Shown piece after piece: positions 1 to 12,272 of a stretch of 64,000 nucleotides of DNA. Within the stretch, counting starts at the first letter, position 1. Every line of letters starts with the position of its first letter. The position numbers were made by a program, and so were the translations under genes. Source of the DNA: Otatea glauca (taxonomy: Eukaryota; Streptophyta; Magnoliopsida; Poales; Poaceae); the NCBI GenBank assembly GCA_036346275.1, contig CM070721.1, forward strand, positions 9,064,452 to 9,128,451. Direction: 5' to 3'. The notes beneath the pieces were generated by a model, which saw nothing but the letters and a program-made list of their open reading frames with translations, did not search any database and was not told where the DNA came from.

Positions 1-526
1 TCTTGATTTGTGTTAATCTTGTTGCAATTTAATTTTTAAACCTAGTTCAATTAAGGTTTATATGTAGATGAGATGAATAGTTTAGATTTTGTTTATTTTT
101 ATTTACCTACCATTTTGTAGTTGATGAATTTATTTCCTAGCTAGATTCATTAGATGATGTTGTGTTCCTTTTATAGATGATGAATTATGATCAAGCATAT
201 ATTTAATATAAATTGCATTTTAAGTTAATTTGGTAGATGATGAATTTATTATCTAGCTTCTTTAGATGATAAGTAATTAGATTAGTTTTTTAATTACTAT
301 TAATTTGGTTCCATTAGTGTGCACATATAATATACATCTTGCATATATTAAATTTATTTATTTAAGATTAGTGGATATTAATATACATGAAATTTTAGTT
401 AATTTGGTAGGTGGGTGCTCATCATTTTTAGATGATGAATTTATTATCTAGATTCTTTACAAGATAAGTATTTAGATTAGTTTTTTAATCAAATTTTATA
501 TGTTAATTAATTTTAGATGGACCGAG
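1..526. other. AT-rich stretch upstream of the CACTA transposase relic
   Basis: No coding segment is visible. The stretch contains a roughly 60-bp direct repeat (about 234-294 and 429-489) built on a TAGATGATGAATTTATTATC core. It ends in TTTTAG directly before the ATG at 527, which resembles an intron acceptor. I infer an intron or 5' leader of the transposase gene that follows; the 5' end of that element is outside the window. Confidence 0.4.
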
Positions 527-3500
527 ATGGATGTACAATGCGAACTGTTACAAATAGAGATTACATCGACGGGGTATCTACTTTTCTAAGAGCCGCTGAG
601 GAGAACAAGTTGCACAAGAAAACATAGTACATACATTGTCCATGCATTGATTGCAAGAATGAGAAAATGTTTTCAGACAAAGAGCACATCCACTTGCACT
701 TGATTCGAAGAGGTTTTGTACTTGGTTATACACGTTGGACAAGTCACGGTGAAGAGGAAAACATACATGAAGGTGATAACGTATTGGATGATGGAGAAGG
801 CATTATGGCAGCTGACATTAGTAATGGATCTGATGAGGATAGGTTGGACATTGATGACGATAATAATCTTACTCAGATGTTGCGCGATGTAGAAGGGAAC
901 TACACTAGTCAGAGAGAGTTTAATCAATTCAAGGGTTTGTTGGACGACTCGGACACACCTTTGTTCCCGGGTTGCAAGGAGGAATACACAAAGTTGCACA
1001 CCATGCTTTCACTTCTAAAATTGAAGGCAAGCAATGGTTGGTCCGATAAGAGTTTCACGGCGCTATTACATCTCTTAGCGGACATGCTTTCAGATGGAAA
1101 TGTATTGCCGATAACCACTTATTTAGCTAAGAAGGTTGTATGTCCATTGGGATTGGAAGTAGAAAGAATACATGCATGTCCAAACGATTGTATACTCTAT
1201 CGCAAAGAGTATACAAAGAGTATACAGACATGCATGTATGCCCGGTGTGCAAATCATCGTGATACAAGTGTAAAGGCCATGATAGCGAGGGCACTGTGGT
1301 GAAGAAAGGAGCTCCCGCTAAAGTGGTGTGGTATTTACCAGTAATTCCTCGGTTGAAGCATTTATTTGGAAACAAAAAGCATGCCCAACTGATGCGATGG
1401 CACTCAGAAGAGCGTAAAAAGGATGGAAAGCTGAGACACCCTGCTGATTCTGCTCAGTGGAGAACCATCGATAGGCTCTTTAGGAAGGACTTCGAAAATG
1501 AACCGAGGAATATAAGGTTTGGGTTGAGTACGGATAGAATGAATCCTTTCGGTAACATGAGTAGTATTCATAGCACTTGGCCCGTGACTCTCAGATCTAC
1601 AACCTTCCTCATTGGTTGTGTATGAAACGAAAGTACATTATGATGTCGCCGCTATCCAAGGGCCGAGACAACTGGCAATGATATTGATGTATACCTACAA
1701 CCATTGGTGGAAGATCTTGTGATACTTGTGGAACGAAGGTGTGCGGTATGGGATGAGTACAAGCAAGAGTAATTCATCCTACGGGCATTGTTGTTTTGCA
1801 CCATCAATGATTTCCCGCCCTTGGTAACCTATCCGGTCAGATCTTGTAAAGGGGCCAAAGCATGCCCCGAAAGGCATGGATGAAACCGCTAGTGTGTGGC
1901 TCAATAACTCGAGGAAAACCGTACATGCATCACCGTAGGTTCCTTCGCAGAATCACCCCTACCGCAATATGAAAAACAATTCGACGGGATAAAAGAGGAT
2001 GGTATAGCCCCAAGGCCTCGCTGGGGAAGAGGTATTTGATATGGTTAAGGACATTAATGTCGTACTTGGAAAGGAGATAGTAATAATACATCGAGGTCTC
2101 GCATCGAGAAGACCACATGGAAGAAGAGATCGATATTTTGGAACTTGCCCTATTGGAAGGACTTAGAAGTTCGACATCGCATAGACGCCATGCACGAGAG
2201 AAAATGTATGTGATAGCTTGATTAGTCTTTTGTCAACATTCCTAGCAAAACTAAGGACTGATCAAGGCACGAAGGGACCCGAAGATATGAAAATCGAGCT
2301 GAGCTACATCCTCGTGACACCGGAAAGGCCGACTTTACCTTCCCCACTTGCTACACTCTTTCAAGAAAGAGAGAATGCACCTTGCAAATGCTTGCATGGT
2401 GTGAAAGTTCCGTCCTTATTCGCAAGCATCAAGAAACCGGTCTCGATGAAAGATTTGAAGTTAATCGCATGAAGTCTCATGATTGTCATGTAATGATGAC
2501 ACAAATGCTTCCTATTGCAATTAGAGGTATTTTGCCCGAAAAGGTCCGAGAGGCAATCATGAGGTTGTGTTTCTTCTTCAACACGATTTCACGTAAGGTC
2601 ATCGATCCAATCGGACTTTCGAATCGAATGATGTGGTCAAGACACTATGCCGCTAGAGATGTATTTCCTCCATCATTTTTCGATATAATGGTTCATCTCA
2701 TTGTTCACCTTGTGAACGAGATAAATGTATGTGGCCCCGTATTCTCAGATCGATGTACCCGCTCGAAAGGTACATGGGTATCCCAAGAAGTATGTACGCA
2801 ATCGATCTCGCCGAGGGTCTGCATTGTGGAAGGTTATGCAACCGAGGAGGTTATCGAGTTTTGCGTGGATTACATGGAGGGGTGGAACCGGTAGGAGTGC
2901 TCAGATCTCGACATGAGGGTAGGCTAGCTGGGAAAGGGACGATTGGAAGGAAATCAACAAATTCTTACGATCATGGATTGTTCAAAAGCTCATTTCACGC
3001 CTTGCAACAATCGGTTGAGGTGTCCTCGTATATGGACATGCACAAGGATAAGCTACGAGAGGAAAATCGTGGACGATCGAGGTTTGGGTAACAAAAGAGC
3101 ATAACCGCTTGTTCAATCATTGGTTCAAAGAGCATATGACTGGAAAGAAACGAGTGTCATGTTGAGGTGGTGGCAAAAGGGCCATCAGTACAATCTTGAC
3201 ATGGCAAGGATACGACATAAATGGATATACCTTTTACACGAGATCTCGTGGATAGCAAAAGCACTTACCAAAATAGTGGTGTTCGTGATAGATGCCTATG
3301 ACAAGACAAGCAAGAAGAAGAGTAGCTTCTATGGGTTCATAGAAGAGATTTGGGAGCTCGACTCATCGTATTTTTAAGATCCCAATGTTTCGTGTCGTTG
3401 GGTACAACTCCCAAAGGGTGTCAAGGTGGACAAGTACGGCTTCACTACTTTGGACATCGAACATGTCTGATACAGAGATGAACCATTCGCATTTCATGCA

Positions 3501-3720
3501 AGTAGCACAAGTCTTCTATGTAATCGACCTACAGATAAGAAGCGCCATGTAGTTCTTCAGGGAAAAGAAGGATCGTCGGAGTTGAGAATATCGTGGATGA
3601 GGAAGAGTACAACCGCTTGATGAGTTGCCTCCTTTCGTAGTTGGCAACATCGGCTCGAGGAAGAAACCACTCAGAAGCTACCTATCATCGCGACGATCAT
3701 GAAGAAGGGCAAATTGTGAA
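527..3720 (+). pseudogene. CACTA (En/Spm) TNP2-type transposase, decayed
   Basis: This is a relic of the main transposase of a CACTA element, which in intact elements binds the ends and catalyses excision. The ATG at 527 opens a transposase-associated domain (about 527-760) with the Cys-Pro-Cys-Ile-Asp-Cys cluster near 638-655 and the residues HLIRRGF at about 697-717. A TNP2/Transposase_21 core is recognisable from about 960 to 2260 in several frames (for example NGWSDKSFTALL near 1030-1070 and WYLPVIPRLKHLFG near 1330-1370). A DUF4218-like part follows at about 2460-2900 (SHDCHVMMTQMLPIAIRG) and a DUF4216-like part at about 3120-3560 (DAYD... YGFIEEIWELD). The reading frame is broken at about 625, 1300, 1625, 2200, 2470, 2900 and 3375, so no full protein can be made. 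Domain order matches intact grass CACTA transposases. Confidence 0.82.
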
Positions 3721-4246
3721 AGAAAATAATTAGCTATATACGAGTAATGGCAAAATACGAGGCGGAGCGCCTCCTGGGTATGGCGCCTTCCGGATTCGCC
3801 GGCGATGACCGTGCCGCACAAGTCTTCTTCTATGTAATCAACCCTAATGATGACCACTTGTTAAGATAATCTTGTGCATGGTAGTTTAAAGTCTGTTTTC
3901 GGTTTTGTTTCCTAGCTATGTGCTAGTTTTTCTGGTCTTTGAGTCAGTTTCGGACTTTGCTAGTTTTGGTGATTGTTTCAATGTCTGAAGAGTACTTGTT
4001 TGTTTTGCCGGATGACAAAATAGTGTTCTATCCGGTTGAAAGTTTGGAGAGTTTGTTGAGTCCGTCAGGTGAAAGGAGTCCGGATTCTTTCCTCAGAAAA
4101 GCGCTTATGTATTTGCTTTACAAGTATTAGACAAAATCGAAAACACCGCAATTGCGCAAAGACTAAAACTAGGTCTTCAACTCGCCACGCTATTCGACAA
4201 TACAACAGATAAGATTCGTAAACAAATTTCGTAGTATAGAGGCACA
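3721..4246. other. Tail of the TNP2 relic, no gene seen
   Basis: Two short open stretches (3748-3870 and 3939-4130) show no recognisable domain. The sequence leads directly into the palindrome array that follows. It is probably C-terminal and 3' flanking DNA of the transposase relic. Confidence 0.35.
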
Positions 4247-4654
4247 TCGCTGGCGGTTCTTCAAAAGAATCGCCATCGATAACATTATCTCGTGGCGGTT
4301 CGTATAAAGAACCGCCACGATAATATATTATCGCTGGCGGTTCTTAAAAGAACCGCCATCGATATAAGATATCGTGGCGGTTCAAATAAAGAACCGCCAT
4401 CGATATATTATCCGTGGCGGTTCAAATAAAGAACCGCCATAGATAATATATTTCTCGATGGCGCTTCTTAAAAGAATCGCCATCGACATGCTTATCTGTG
4501 GCGGTTCGTATAAAGAATCGCTACAGATAATATATGTATCTGTGGCGGTTCGCATAAAGAACGACCATCGATAATTATCTCGTGGCGGTTCGTATAAAGA
4601 ACCACCACAGATATCAGACGCTGGCGGTTCTTTTTAGAACCGCCACCGATAATG
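4247..4654. repeat. Array 1 of ~40-bp palindromes (CACTA subterminal-type)
   Basis: Ten consecutive imperfect inverted repeats of about 40 bp each, with arms TGGCGGTTC and GAACCGCCA separated by 4-9 bp and joined by spacers of the ATCGATAATATAT type. Each unit can fold into a hairpin. Short inverted motifs at CACTA ends are bound by the second element protein (TNPA-type); that role is inferred here from position and from the matching array at 12273-12702. No intact CACTA terminal motif was found beside it. Confidence 0.7.
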
Positions 4655-5066
4655 CTCCGCTTATAAATAATAGATACCGCCGCTTCTAACTCACCCTAAA
4701 CCCTTAAACTCCCGCCTTCTCCCGCGCTTCTAAACCCTTAAACTCCCGCTCGACGCGCTTTCCCGCTAACGCCGCTTCGCCACGCCGCTTCGCCCACGCC
4801 ACGCCCGACGCCGCCTCGACGACGCCGCCTCCCGACGACGCCGCTTCGCCGACGCCGCCCTCGACGATGCGCGCCCGCGCCGCCATTGCCGCCGCCCGCG
4901 CCAGCGCCGCCGCGACGCTTCTTCGACGACGCCGCCCTCGACGACGACGCCTCACCGACGCCAGGATGATCGCCGCCGCGCTTCTTGCCCGACGCCTCGC
5001 GCCGACGCCGTCCCCGTCAAGGTCAGAAATGTTTCTATAACATTGTTGCAAAGGGAAAAGTTTCAA
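4655..5066 (+). promoter_or_regulatory. TATA-like box and GC-rich leader after array 1
   Basis: TATAAATA lies at 4662-4669, just after the last palindrome. It is followed by two AAACCCTTAAACTCCCG motifs and a long GCCGCC-rich tract (about 4740-5010). An internal promoter next to subterminal repeats is usual for CACTA elements, so I read this as the element's promoter and 5' leader. The open minus-strand frame here (4704-5066) is low-complexity Ala/Arg and is not taken as a gene. Confidence 0.4.
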
Positions 5067-5686
5067 TCAAGCATAAGTACACTATATAGGATTAATCCAT
5101 ATTTAGAAACCAAAGAACAATAAAGAATTAACTTGCTACCAGAAAAGTGCAATTATCCTCCAATACAAGTCGCTTTTGGTTATGTTGTCAAACATTATAA
5201 ACTTTGGCCCACAAAAGGAAGTCGTTTTTTTTACGTGGTCAAACATTATAAACTTTGCTGAACCTTACAAGTTGGATCCAGGTTGATGGTATAAGATCAC
5301 CATTAATTATATAAGCTGCATTGTGCTCTACCCTGCCTTTTTGCCAAAAATTTCAGATGACGCTAATATTTCTTTTGAGACAATCGCAGAGAAGTCCTGC
5401 TCCACCTGCTTTTACATTTGGCCAATGACTTATACTCTGAATTTGCATTTCAATATCAGACATCAATATGTAAGAAAGGAGCACTCCCCTTTGTTTAAAA
5501 TATAAAATAATATATCTATTCATTGAGACGAAAATAATTACTAATGAAACACCGACACATCATCGATCCAATGTGTCAGAGTATCAAAGGACATGTTGGT
5601 GACAATGTAAGAAGCAATAAAGGCTTTTCCACACAATTATGACAAACATACAGAAATAAAAATCTACAGCATAACTACCAAACGAT
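5067..5686. other. AT-rich element interior, no gene seen
   Basis: No coding domain or strong repeat was found. A short partial duplication (GGTCAAACATTATAAACTTT near 5190 and 5240) is present. It may be an intron of the CACTA gene whose coding part starts at 6849. Confidence 0.3.
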
Positions 5687-5870
5687 ACCCTTACTACAAT
5701 GTATGGTTCAAGCTTTTCTAGTGAGAACGAAAAGCAATTGTTAGCACCAAAATTTGGCAAGATATGCGGCTGATTTCTACCCTTACTACAATGTATGGTT
5801 CAAGCTTTTCTAGTGAAAAAGAAAAGTAATTGTTAGCACCAAAATTAGGCAAGATATGCCGTTGATTTGC
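5687..5870. repeat. 92-bp tandem duplication
   Basis: Two adjacent copies (5687-5778 and 5779-5870) begin ACCCTTACTACAATGTATGG. They differ at only a few bases, which indicates a fairly recent slippage or unequal exchange event inside the element. Confidence 0.85.
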
Positions 5871-5879
5871 AAAGTCAAA

Positions 5880-6848
5880 TTAAAATTGGATATTTAGCCA
5901 ATATCGGGTTAAATAAGGAATTTTATCTTTAAGAGGTTAGGGCCGACACGGTTTATGATTTACAACAGATCGAAGAAGGACATAGTTGGTCTGTGCCCTA
6001 TAAAAAGTGGATCTGAAGTGAGCCAAAAACCAACAATCAATCAAACAACTAGGAGTAGCTCTTGTAATTTAGACATTGTAATCCTTTTGGCCGGTTGGTA
6101 TATCCTTGAGTGGTAAGATACGTGCGATCGGATCGAAGTCATTGCACTATATGATCAATGACCGCAGTATGGCCTCGTTGTCTTAGTTCTGAACAGCAGG
6201 TACTAAAATGAACATAGCTTTTAATTGGCTAAGTAAAAATTTGCATTCTTCCACTTGTTCTGATCTAATTAAGTCTCTTGCTCTTGCAAAATCATTTTCA
6301 TGTTAGCACCACACAATATTACACACATGATATGTACTAATAGAATTGTCATGTTATGAAAGTATTTAATACCTAATCACAAAAGAATGGAATAAATAAT
6401 TTGTTTCAACTCATCTAGATTGTAATACAAAAATAATAATTGGCATTTCCTTGCCTTAATAAAGAAACTTAGAACCCTGTGAAGAAGATAACATGTCAAC
6501 AATGTTTGCTATATATTAGAGAGGAGAGGTAGATTTTAGATAAAAAAAACTCCAACAATTTGTTACTAAAAGTTGTTTTTAAAAGACTCAAAATGAATTA
6601 ATTATTAAAGAGGACCCGCATGCATGCTATCCTTCTTTCCCTCTCTCCAACTTCCTTACCTTCCCTTCCTTTTTCTTCGTCCAAGTACGCCACTTGTTAC
6701 ACATACAAATAAAAAGCTCCCCCCTTCCACATACAAATAATTGTATTTGCAAAATAATTTTCATGAGATGATTCTGTACTTTGAAATTCCGTGAGATGAT
6801 TCTGTAGTAATTGATGGAAATTATGTTTCTGGTCGAATTGTAGTTCTA
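5880..6848. other. Possible LTR-like fragment and A/T-rich spacer
   Basis: About 5880-6240 has a promoter-like CCTATAAAAAGTGG (5998-6010) followed by sequence resembling the transcribed part of an LTR. No terminal repeats, target duplication or partner were found, so this is weak. From 6240 to 6848 there is AT-rich DNA with a T/C-rich stretch near 6640-6690 and no gene. Confidence 0.25.
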
Positions 6849-8073
6849 ATGGAGCCCGAAACCGATCCTATAGTGGAGGAGAGCCCAAGCAGGTACCTTA
6901 CCCTCCACCCAACCACCGAAGGTGCCGAGGCCTCCACCGCTGTTGCAGATGATGCTCCTGTTGCAAGACGCCGAGGACGAGGGAAAACTAAGAAGCCTGA
7001 AGGCCGGTACACCATCTTAGAGGTCTTAGATACTGGGGCCCCTGTTGCACCGAGAAAATCAGCAGCCAAATACAGGTCAACATGCGGGTGCATCGTAAGG
7101 GATAAAGTGCTAATCACCTATTCGGATTGGCATAAAGTGCCCCGAGCCACCAAAGAGGATCTGTGGACAGAGCTCAAAGAAACCTTCGAATTCCCCGAAG
7201 GAGCCGAAGATCTTGTGCGTCGCGACGCATTGATGACCATGGATGCGGCGTGGAGAAACTTCAAGGCGAGGCTGAACACAAATTATGTGAAGCAAAACCG
7301 GTCAGCCATCGGAGAGTACCCAAGATTGGAGCCATATTGGGATGAGTTTGTGGCGATGAAGCAATCGGAAGCAGCAAGGAAGTCCAGTGAGGACCACATT
7401 AGCATCACAAGAAGGAATACTCACCCCCACAGACTTGGCACGAGTGGGTACGCGGGTAAAATTACTCAATGGAAGAGGCAAGAATTAGAAGCGGTCCAAT
7501 TGGTCGGCACAAGTCCCTTGATCGGACTACTGATCGAGTGAAGCACTACGTGCTAGCGAGGCGATATGTTGTCTCATCGGGGTTTATCATTCAAGAGCAA
7601 GAAGACGAAGCAATGACGCAACGAGTCCATGAGTTTCACGCCCATCCACCCAAGGATCTTTTCACCTGCAGACGGGAGAAAGACGAGCTAACAAATGACC
7701 CTAGGAAACAAAGAGCACTCGGCCTGACACGAGGCGTCGGGTCAAGGTTCCATGGAGGAGTGGATTCGAGCACGAGACTCTTATAGGAGCTCAAGAGAGC
7801 TAAAGAAGAGCGGCCGAGAAGAAAATGGAAATGATGAAGGAAAGGGTTCTGCGAGAAATACAAGGCACCATTGAAGAACAAGTTGAACGACAAGTACAAC
7901 AAGCCTTGAGTCGATCGCAGCCCACAACGCTTTCTCCATCCCCACAGTGTCGTCGCAGCGCTTGCACGCCCACGCCATTGGCGTGCGGACAACAACCATT
8001 ATCCTGTGGACGACATACAGACCCCACACCGTCACCAACGTGCGTGATGAACATATTTGTACAGCCGCTATAG
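6849..8073 (+). pseudogene. CACTA second protein, Ptta/En/Spm (Transposase_24) type
   Basis: This is the second-protein type of CACTA elements, thought to bind the subterminal repeats. The ATG at 6849 opens a 230-codon frame (to 7541) with an acidic/Ala-rich N-terminus (residues 1-45) and a basic RRGRGKTKK patch (about 38-48). A domain at about residues 75-200 carries the family pattern of spaced Trp, Lys and Ser residues (WRNFKARLNTNY, KQSEAARKSSE, HRLGTSGYAGK). Homology continues in other frames to 7786 and then as a predicted coiled coil rich in Glu and Gln (7825-7915), so there are at least two frameshifts, near 7500 and 7800. Its + orientation agrees with the TNP2 relic. It may be a separate nested CACTA element bounded by the two palindrome arrays. 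Confidence 0.72.
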
Positions 8074-8590
8074 GGGTAGTCTATCCGCGCTAAGAAGGGG
8101 TGTCCCGCACAATACCCGATAAGCGCCAGTTATGCAAAGGTCCAAGTGGACACGGTATTTGCACGCTTCTTGAGATGGGACCGAAAAACCCGCCAATGAT
8201 GAGATAACTACTCTAGGAAGTGCCGCCCACTCATTCATCCAATGGCGCAAGCGTGACATCGTCTTGGACCATGCAAGGCCATCCTCTCTGCAAGATAATC
8301 CTCGCATCCGTCACCAAAGACCGAGAGTGAAACGGGAAGAAGCAAAATGAGGTAGAAAAGAAATGCATTGAGGACCCCATCAAGATGGCCACCGTTAGTA
8401 CTCCAAAGCGTAAACCTATAACACCGGTACTTCAAATGACAAACCTACAACCTCCGATCCCAAAATTGGCACATTAGACAAGTCAGACACCAGATCAAAG
8501 CGAGGCCAGATCGAGTATGATGTCATGCGACAAAAAGTAAGGGCAAGGCGCAATCGATGACCAAGATGATTAACAAAGATTGAAATTGAG
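8074..8590. other. CACTA interior between second-protein segments
   Basis: No frame longer than about 65 codons carries a recognisable domain here. By position it should be the linker or intron between the coiled-coil part and the Ulp1-like part of the same gene. Confidence 0.35.
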
Positions 8591-8693
8591 GTAGGAAGCC
8601 CTTGGTCACCGCTCAAGTTAAAAGTCTAACACCCATGATGCAATGATTACATGCATAGTACTTAGATCGATCCAACCAAGACGTACTCCCAAA
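8591..8693. repeat. ~103-bp direct repeat, copy 1
   Basis: Begins GTAGGAAGCCCTTGGTCACC and is repeated at 10369-10471 with few changes (shared core CTCAAGTTAAAAGTCTAACA). It is a dispersed duplication within one transposon interior. Confidence 0.75.
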
Positions 8694-9796
8694 GATGATC
8701 ACCGCAATTTTTCGTGAGGAACATTTTCACCATGAGGGCCATGGCTACTTCTTAATAGAATTCGATAACTTGCACAACTTGTTCTATCACGACGCCTCGA
8801 CATATCTTTTTGAGATGTCGGTCACCGTAAGTGTCTAATATATCAATCTTGGCCTACATTCACGTAATACCGATAAATTTCATGTCTAACTAATTCGTTA
8901 TATAGATACGAGATGATTGAAGTACAAAGAACCAAGGGGCGGTGGGATTCCTCGACCGGAGCGGTTTGCCAACATGAAATCAAAAGAGCACCAAAGGAGG
9001 TCGAGGAGTACGATATAAAGTTTTGATTAAACTACAAGACAAGGAGTTTATACTTTTGCCATACAATTTTAAGTAAGTTGCTCACTAGCTAGTTAAATTA
9101 CTCGCTTATTTCGTTATTTACTCGATGTAAGGACTAATGACCGGCATCATGCATGTGTATGTAGCTTCCATTGATTCTCGTAATAATTCATCCGAAAAGA
9201 GCAAGATGTCGATCATGGATCCACCGGATAAACCTAAAAAGACTTTGAAGAGATGACACATTTAGTGAATGAGGCGCTCAAAAGATATTGTCGTAAGAGC
9301 TCGAGATACCGCCCATACCACAAATCCCTTACAATCTGCACGAAGTTTCCAGACGCACGAAAGGAATACTCTTATATCATATTTCATAGTAAATAGCTTC
9401 TTCGATGACATCTTAGTTCATTCGATTTTTGCAAAGGTCACAAGCAAATTAAAGGAACAAATTTATGTGGGTACTTCAGTGCCAAGACATGCGCAAATCT
9501 TATCATGCACAATAAAAGACAATGACGTAGAGGTCACCATGCCGACATGACACATTGATTCACACCACTCAATTTCTATATTCTCTTAATTTTGTTTTTA
9601 TACTTACAGCGCCTCAAGTTGTCTACTGGTAGGATCGCTTCTTTCTCAAATCCAAGGCATTCAGGGCCAGCTCGCCTACTTCATCATGAAGGATATAATC
9701 AACAAAAATGGCGAGTTTTATGACAAAGACAACAACGATCCAGTCATCCATACTATTGTCTCAAATCACGTGTCTTCAACCTCCGAAGACCCGTAG
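8690..9796 (+). pseudogene. Ulp1-like (C48 peptidase) C-terminal relic of CACTA
   Basis: Many plant CACTA second genes end in a domain resembling the SUMO protease Ulp1. Short collinear matches in shifting frames support that here: a segment containing FLIEFDNLHNLFYHDAS near 8750-8800, a segment near 8905-9010 spanning several frames, and a clear C-terminus QLAYFIMKDIINKNGEFYDK near 9668-9735, closing with a stop at 9794-9796. Frames are broken many times and the catalytic His/Asp/Cys residues cannot be placed with confidence. The assignment rests on order and on the C-terminal motif. Confidence 0.5.
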
Positions 9797-12272
9797 GCTT
9801 CTAATTTACCTCCACTAGTTTAGGCTTTTTTACTTCAATTTTGTTTCATTACAAAGTGTAAATAACTCTTTGTTCTTTTCAAATGGGAACCCCTTCTTTT
9901 GCCAATGTCACTTCTTTTGTCAGTGGTTGTGGTAGTGTAGCATGTACTTTTTTCTTCTTTAGGAACACACACACATGCGAGTGACACTTCTAAATATACT
10001 TTCTGAGTGTAGCATGTATTTCGTCAATGCCACTTCTTTTCTTAGTGGTTGTGCTAGTGTAGCAATTACTTTCTGAGTGAATCATGCTTTTCTTGCTTAT
10101 CATGCTGGTTTCTTCTTAGAAATAATTGCTCATCCGGATCAAGTGCTTCACACACAAAAATAAATCTCAAAACCGTAATAACTCTAGCATGGAGAAACTC
10201 ATGGCTCAAGAATGTATGGGCGACTCATCGATGGGCTTAGTGTCATGGTCATCGATGAAGATAAACATCATGCGAATTTGGCAAGGTCTATGCTCAGAAC
10301 TCAACTTTTATGGTAAGCGCCATCAATTCCTGCCAAAGAATCCATGTCTTGAGAATCATGCACAAGATGTAGGAAGCTCTTAGTCACCGCTCAAGTTAAA
10401 AGTCTAACACCCATGATGCAACGATTACATGCATGGTACATGGATCGATCCAACCAAGACATACACCAATGATGCGACCAAGACGCACTCCGAATGATGC
10501 ATGGTACACCCATGATGCAGCGATTACATGCATGGCACAAGAATATGGCATTATCTACATGCTATCGCAAATCTCGTGTGAAAAGCAATTCAGTAAGAAC
10601 AATATCTTTTATATCCGAGTGGACACATCTTCATGCGTGTCGATGTGCAAATATAATTGCATCTAAGTTTCTTTTAGTCCGATTATCCAAAGAATAAATT
10701 AAATGCATGACCTAGGCTGCTCCTATCACTATAGCACAACAAGATAAATCAAGAACTAAAATTAGTAAATGGTATGGTGTAAAGTCTGCTATCCCTTGTT
10801 CTTGTTTGCAATTATGGATCTTCTATTTTGAAAATCATACATCGATTCTCGCTTGTTTGGTGCTATGTCCATTGAAAGACCAAAATTGTTATTTTTACCA
10901 CACATGGTGAGATATTTGTTTGATCCGACCTCAAGTAGCTTCTTTTGTTTGTGCATAATAGATCGTAAATGAGATCAAGGGGTGACAGGAGATGGACAAC
11001 CAACACATCCTCGCAAAATGTAAGAGAAGGAAGTCGTGTCATCTGCTTGCATGTTGTTATCTCGAGCTCTATGGTCCTAGGGATTGATGCCCATGGCAAA
11101 ACTCCACACAGAGGTATGTTATGGAAAATCATATTCCTATCTAATTTCTATGTCAAGTAAAAGTATAATTTATTACCCCGATTAGTCCAAATTGTCTTCT
11201 CGTGAAACAATTGAATCATCATCTGTGGCTTGGAAAAGGCAAGTCTACATTGAAGGGATGTACCATGTGATTGCAATTTACAACATTAAGAAAGGAAATT
11301 TTGATTGAAGTGAGTGATAACATGAATGACATTTTAAGAATATCAACTTGATAGAAGTCGTGCTAGTATCCCCGCTCATTAATCTGAACGGATAATCCAG
11401 ATCATGAGCAAGACCATTCCATGTTAGCACATATGATCCGGATCTGTAGTCCGGGTTATGTTGGCTACTTGTTCCATTAGCGATCATTGTCATACCTTAA
11501 TAAATAGCTTATTTGCAGTGTATATATGGTAATATGTCAAAACTATCATATAAAGGAATGCAATTTTGGGCCTGTGTGCTATAAAATTGTTAGCAAATGC
11601 ATTACTTTGATTGCTAGCACAAGAGTTTCTTAATGTTGTAAATTGCAATCACAGTAGTTTCTTAATGTTGTAAATATCTAGACCTTCCATTTTTAGAGTG
11701 GGTTGATCATTTGTCGGGTTTGTTACCAGCACCTACAAAGTTAGCTTTGGTTCTTTTTTGACATGAAGATGGTGATTTCTTTTCTTTTAGACCTCGTAGT
11801 CGCCAAAGAATTTGGGAAGCTAGTTTTAATTTGACCCCTTATGCTATAGATATATTATTTTCATCCACTGGTCATTGATTATTTATTGTTTCTTTCTATA
11901 AATTCGAACTTCTATCAGCACTTTTTCCGAGTATCTCCTTTTCTTAGCAAAGGTTGATTTTATTTTGGCAATGTGCACATGGAAGAGTTGAGTGGTTTTA
12001 GTTCCTTGAAGTTGCCAAAGAGTTGCATAAAACCTTCAAGTGATTAGTAAGTAGATAGAATCTTAGCTATTTTGTGTTATCTCCAAGTCTTCTATGCCCA
12101 ACATCCAGCTTTTATCTCTCTTGTATGTGACAGCTTTTATAAAATGATTATGCTAATAAATCTTACATTTGAACTAGTGATGTCAATCAAACAACAATGT
12201 ACATAAATCTCGGCATGGCTAGCGCTGCCTGAGGCTTGCCACAAATGCCATTTTTTTATTTTCGTGTGTGGG
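9797..12272. other. CACTA 3' interior, no gene recognised
   Basis: Short unrelated frames only. The region contains the second ~103-bp direct repeat (10369-10471) and a further partial copy of its end (about 10511-10537). A repeated CTTTCTGAGTG motif lies near 9994 and 10068. It leads into the second palindrome array and is most simply the non-coding 3' part of the element. Confidence 0.4.
10369..10471. repeat. ~103-bp direct repeat, copy 2
   Basis: Partner of 8591-8693 in the same orientation. The end of the unit (ATTACATGCATGG) appears a third time near 10524-10537. Confidence 0.7.

Noticed and set aside
4690..4745. Telomere-like CCCTAAACCC words
   Set aside because: Only isolated imperfect copies in a GC-rich leader; no tandem TTTAGGG array.
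10433..11160. Short frames in the CACTA 3' interior as genes
   Set aside because: They are short, overlapping and lack domains; part is explained by the dispersed ~103-bp repeat.
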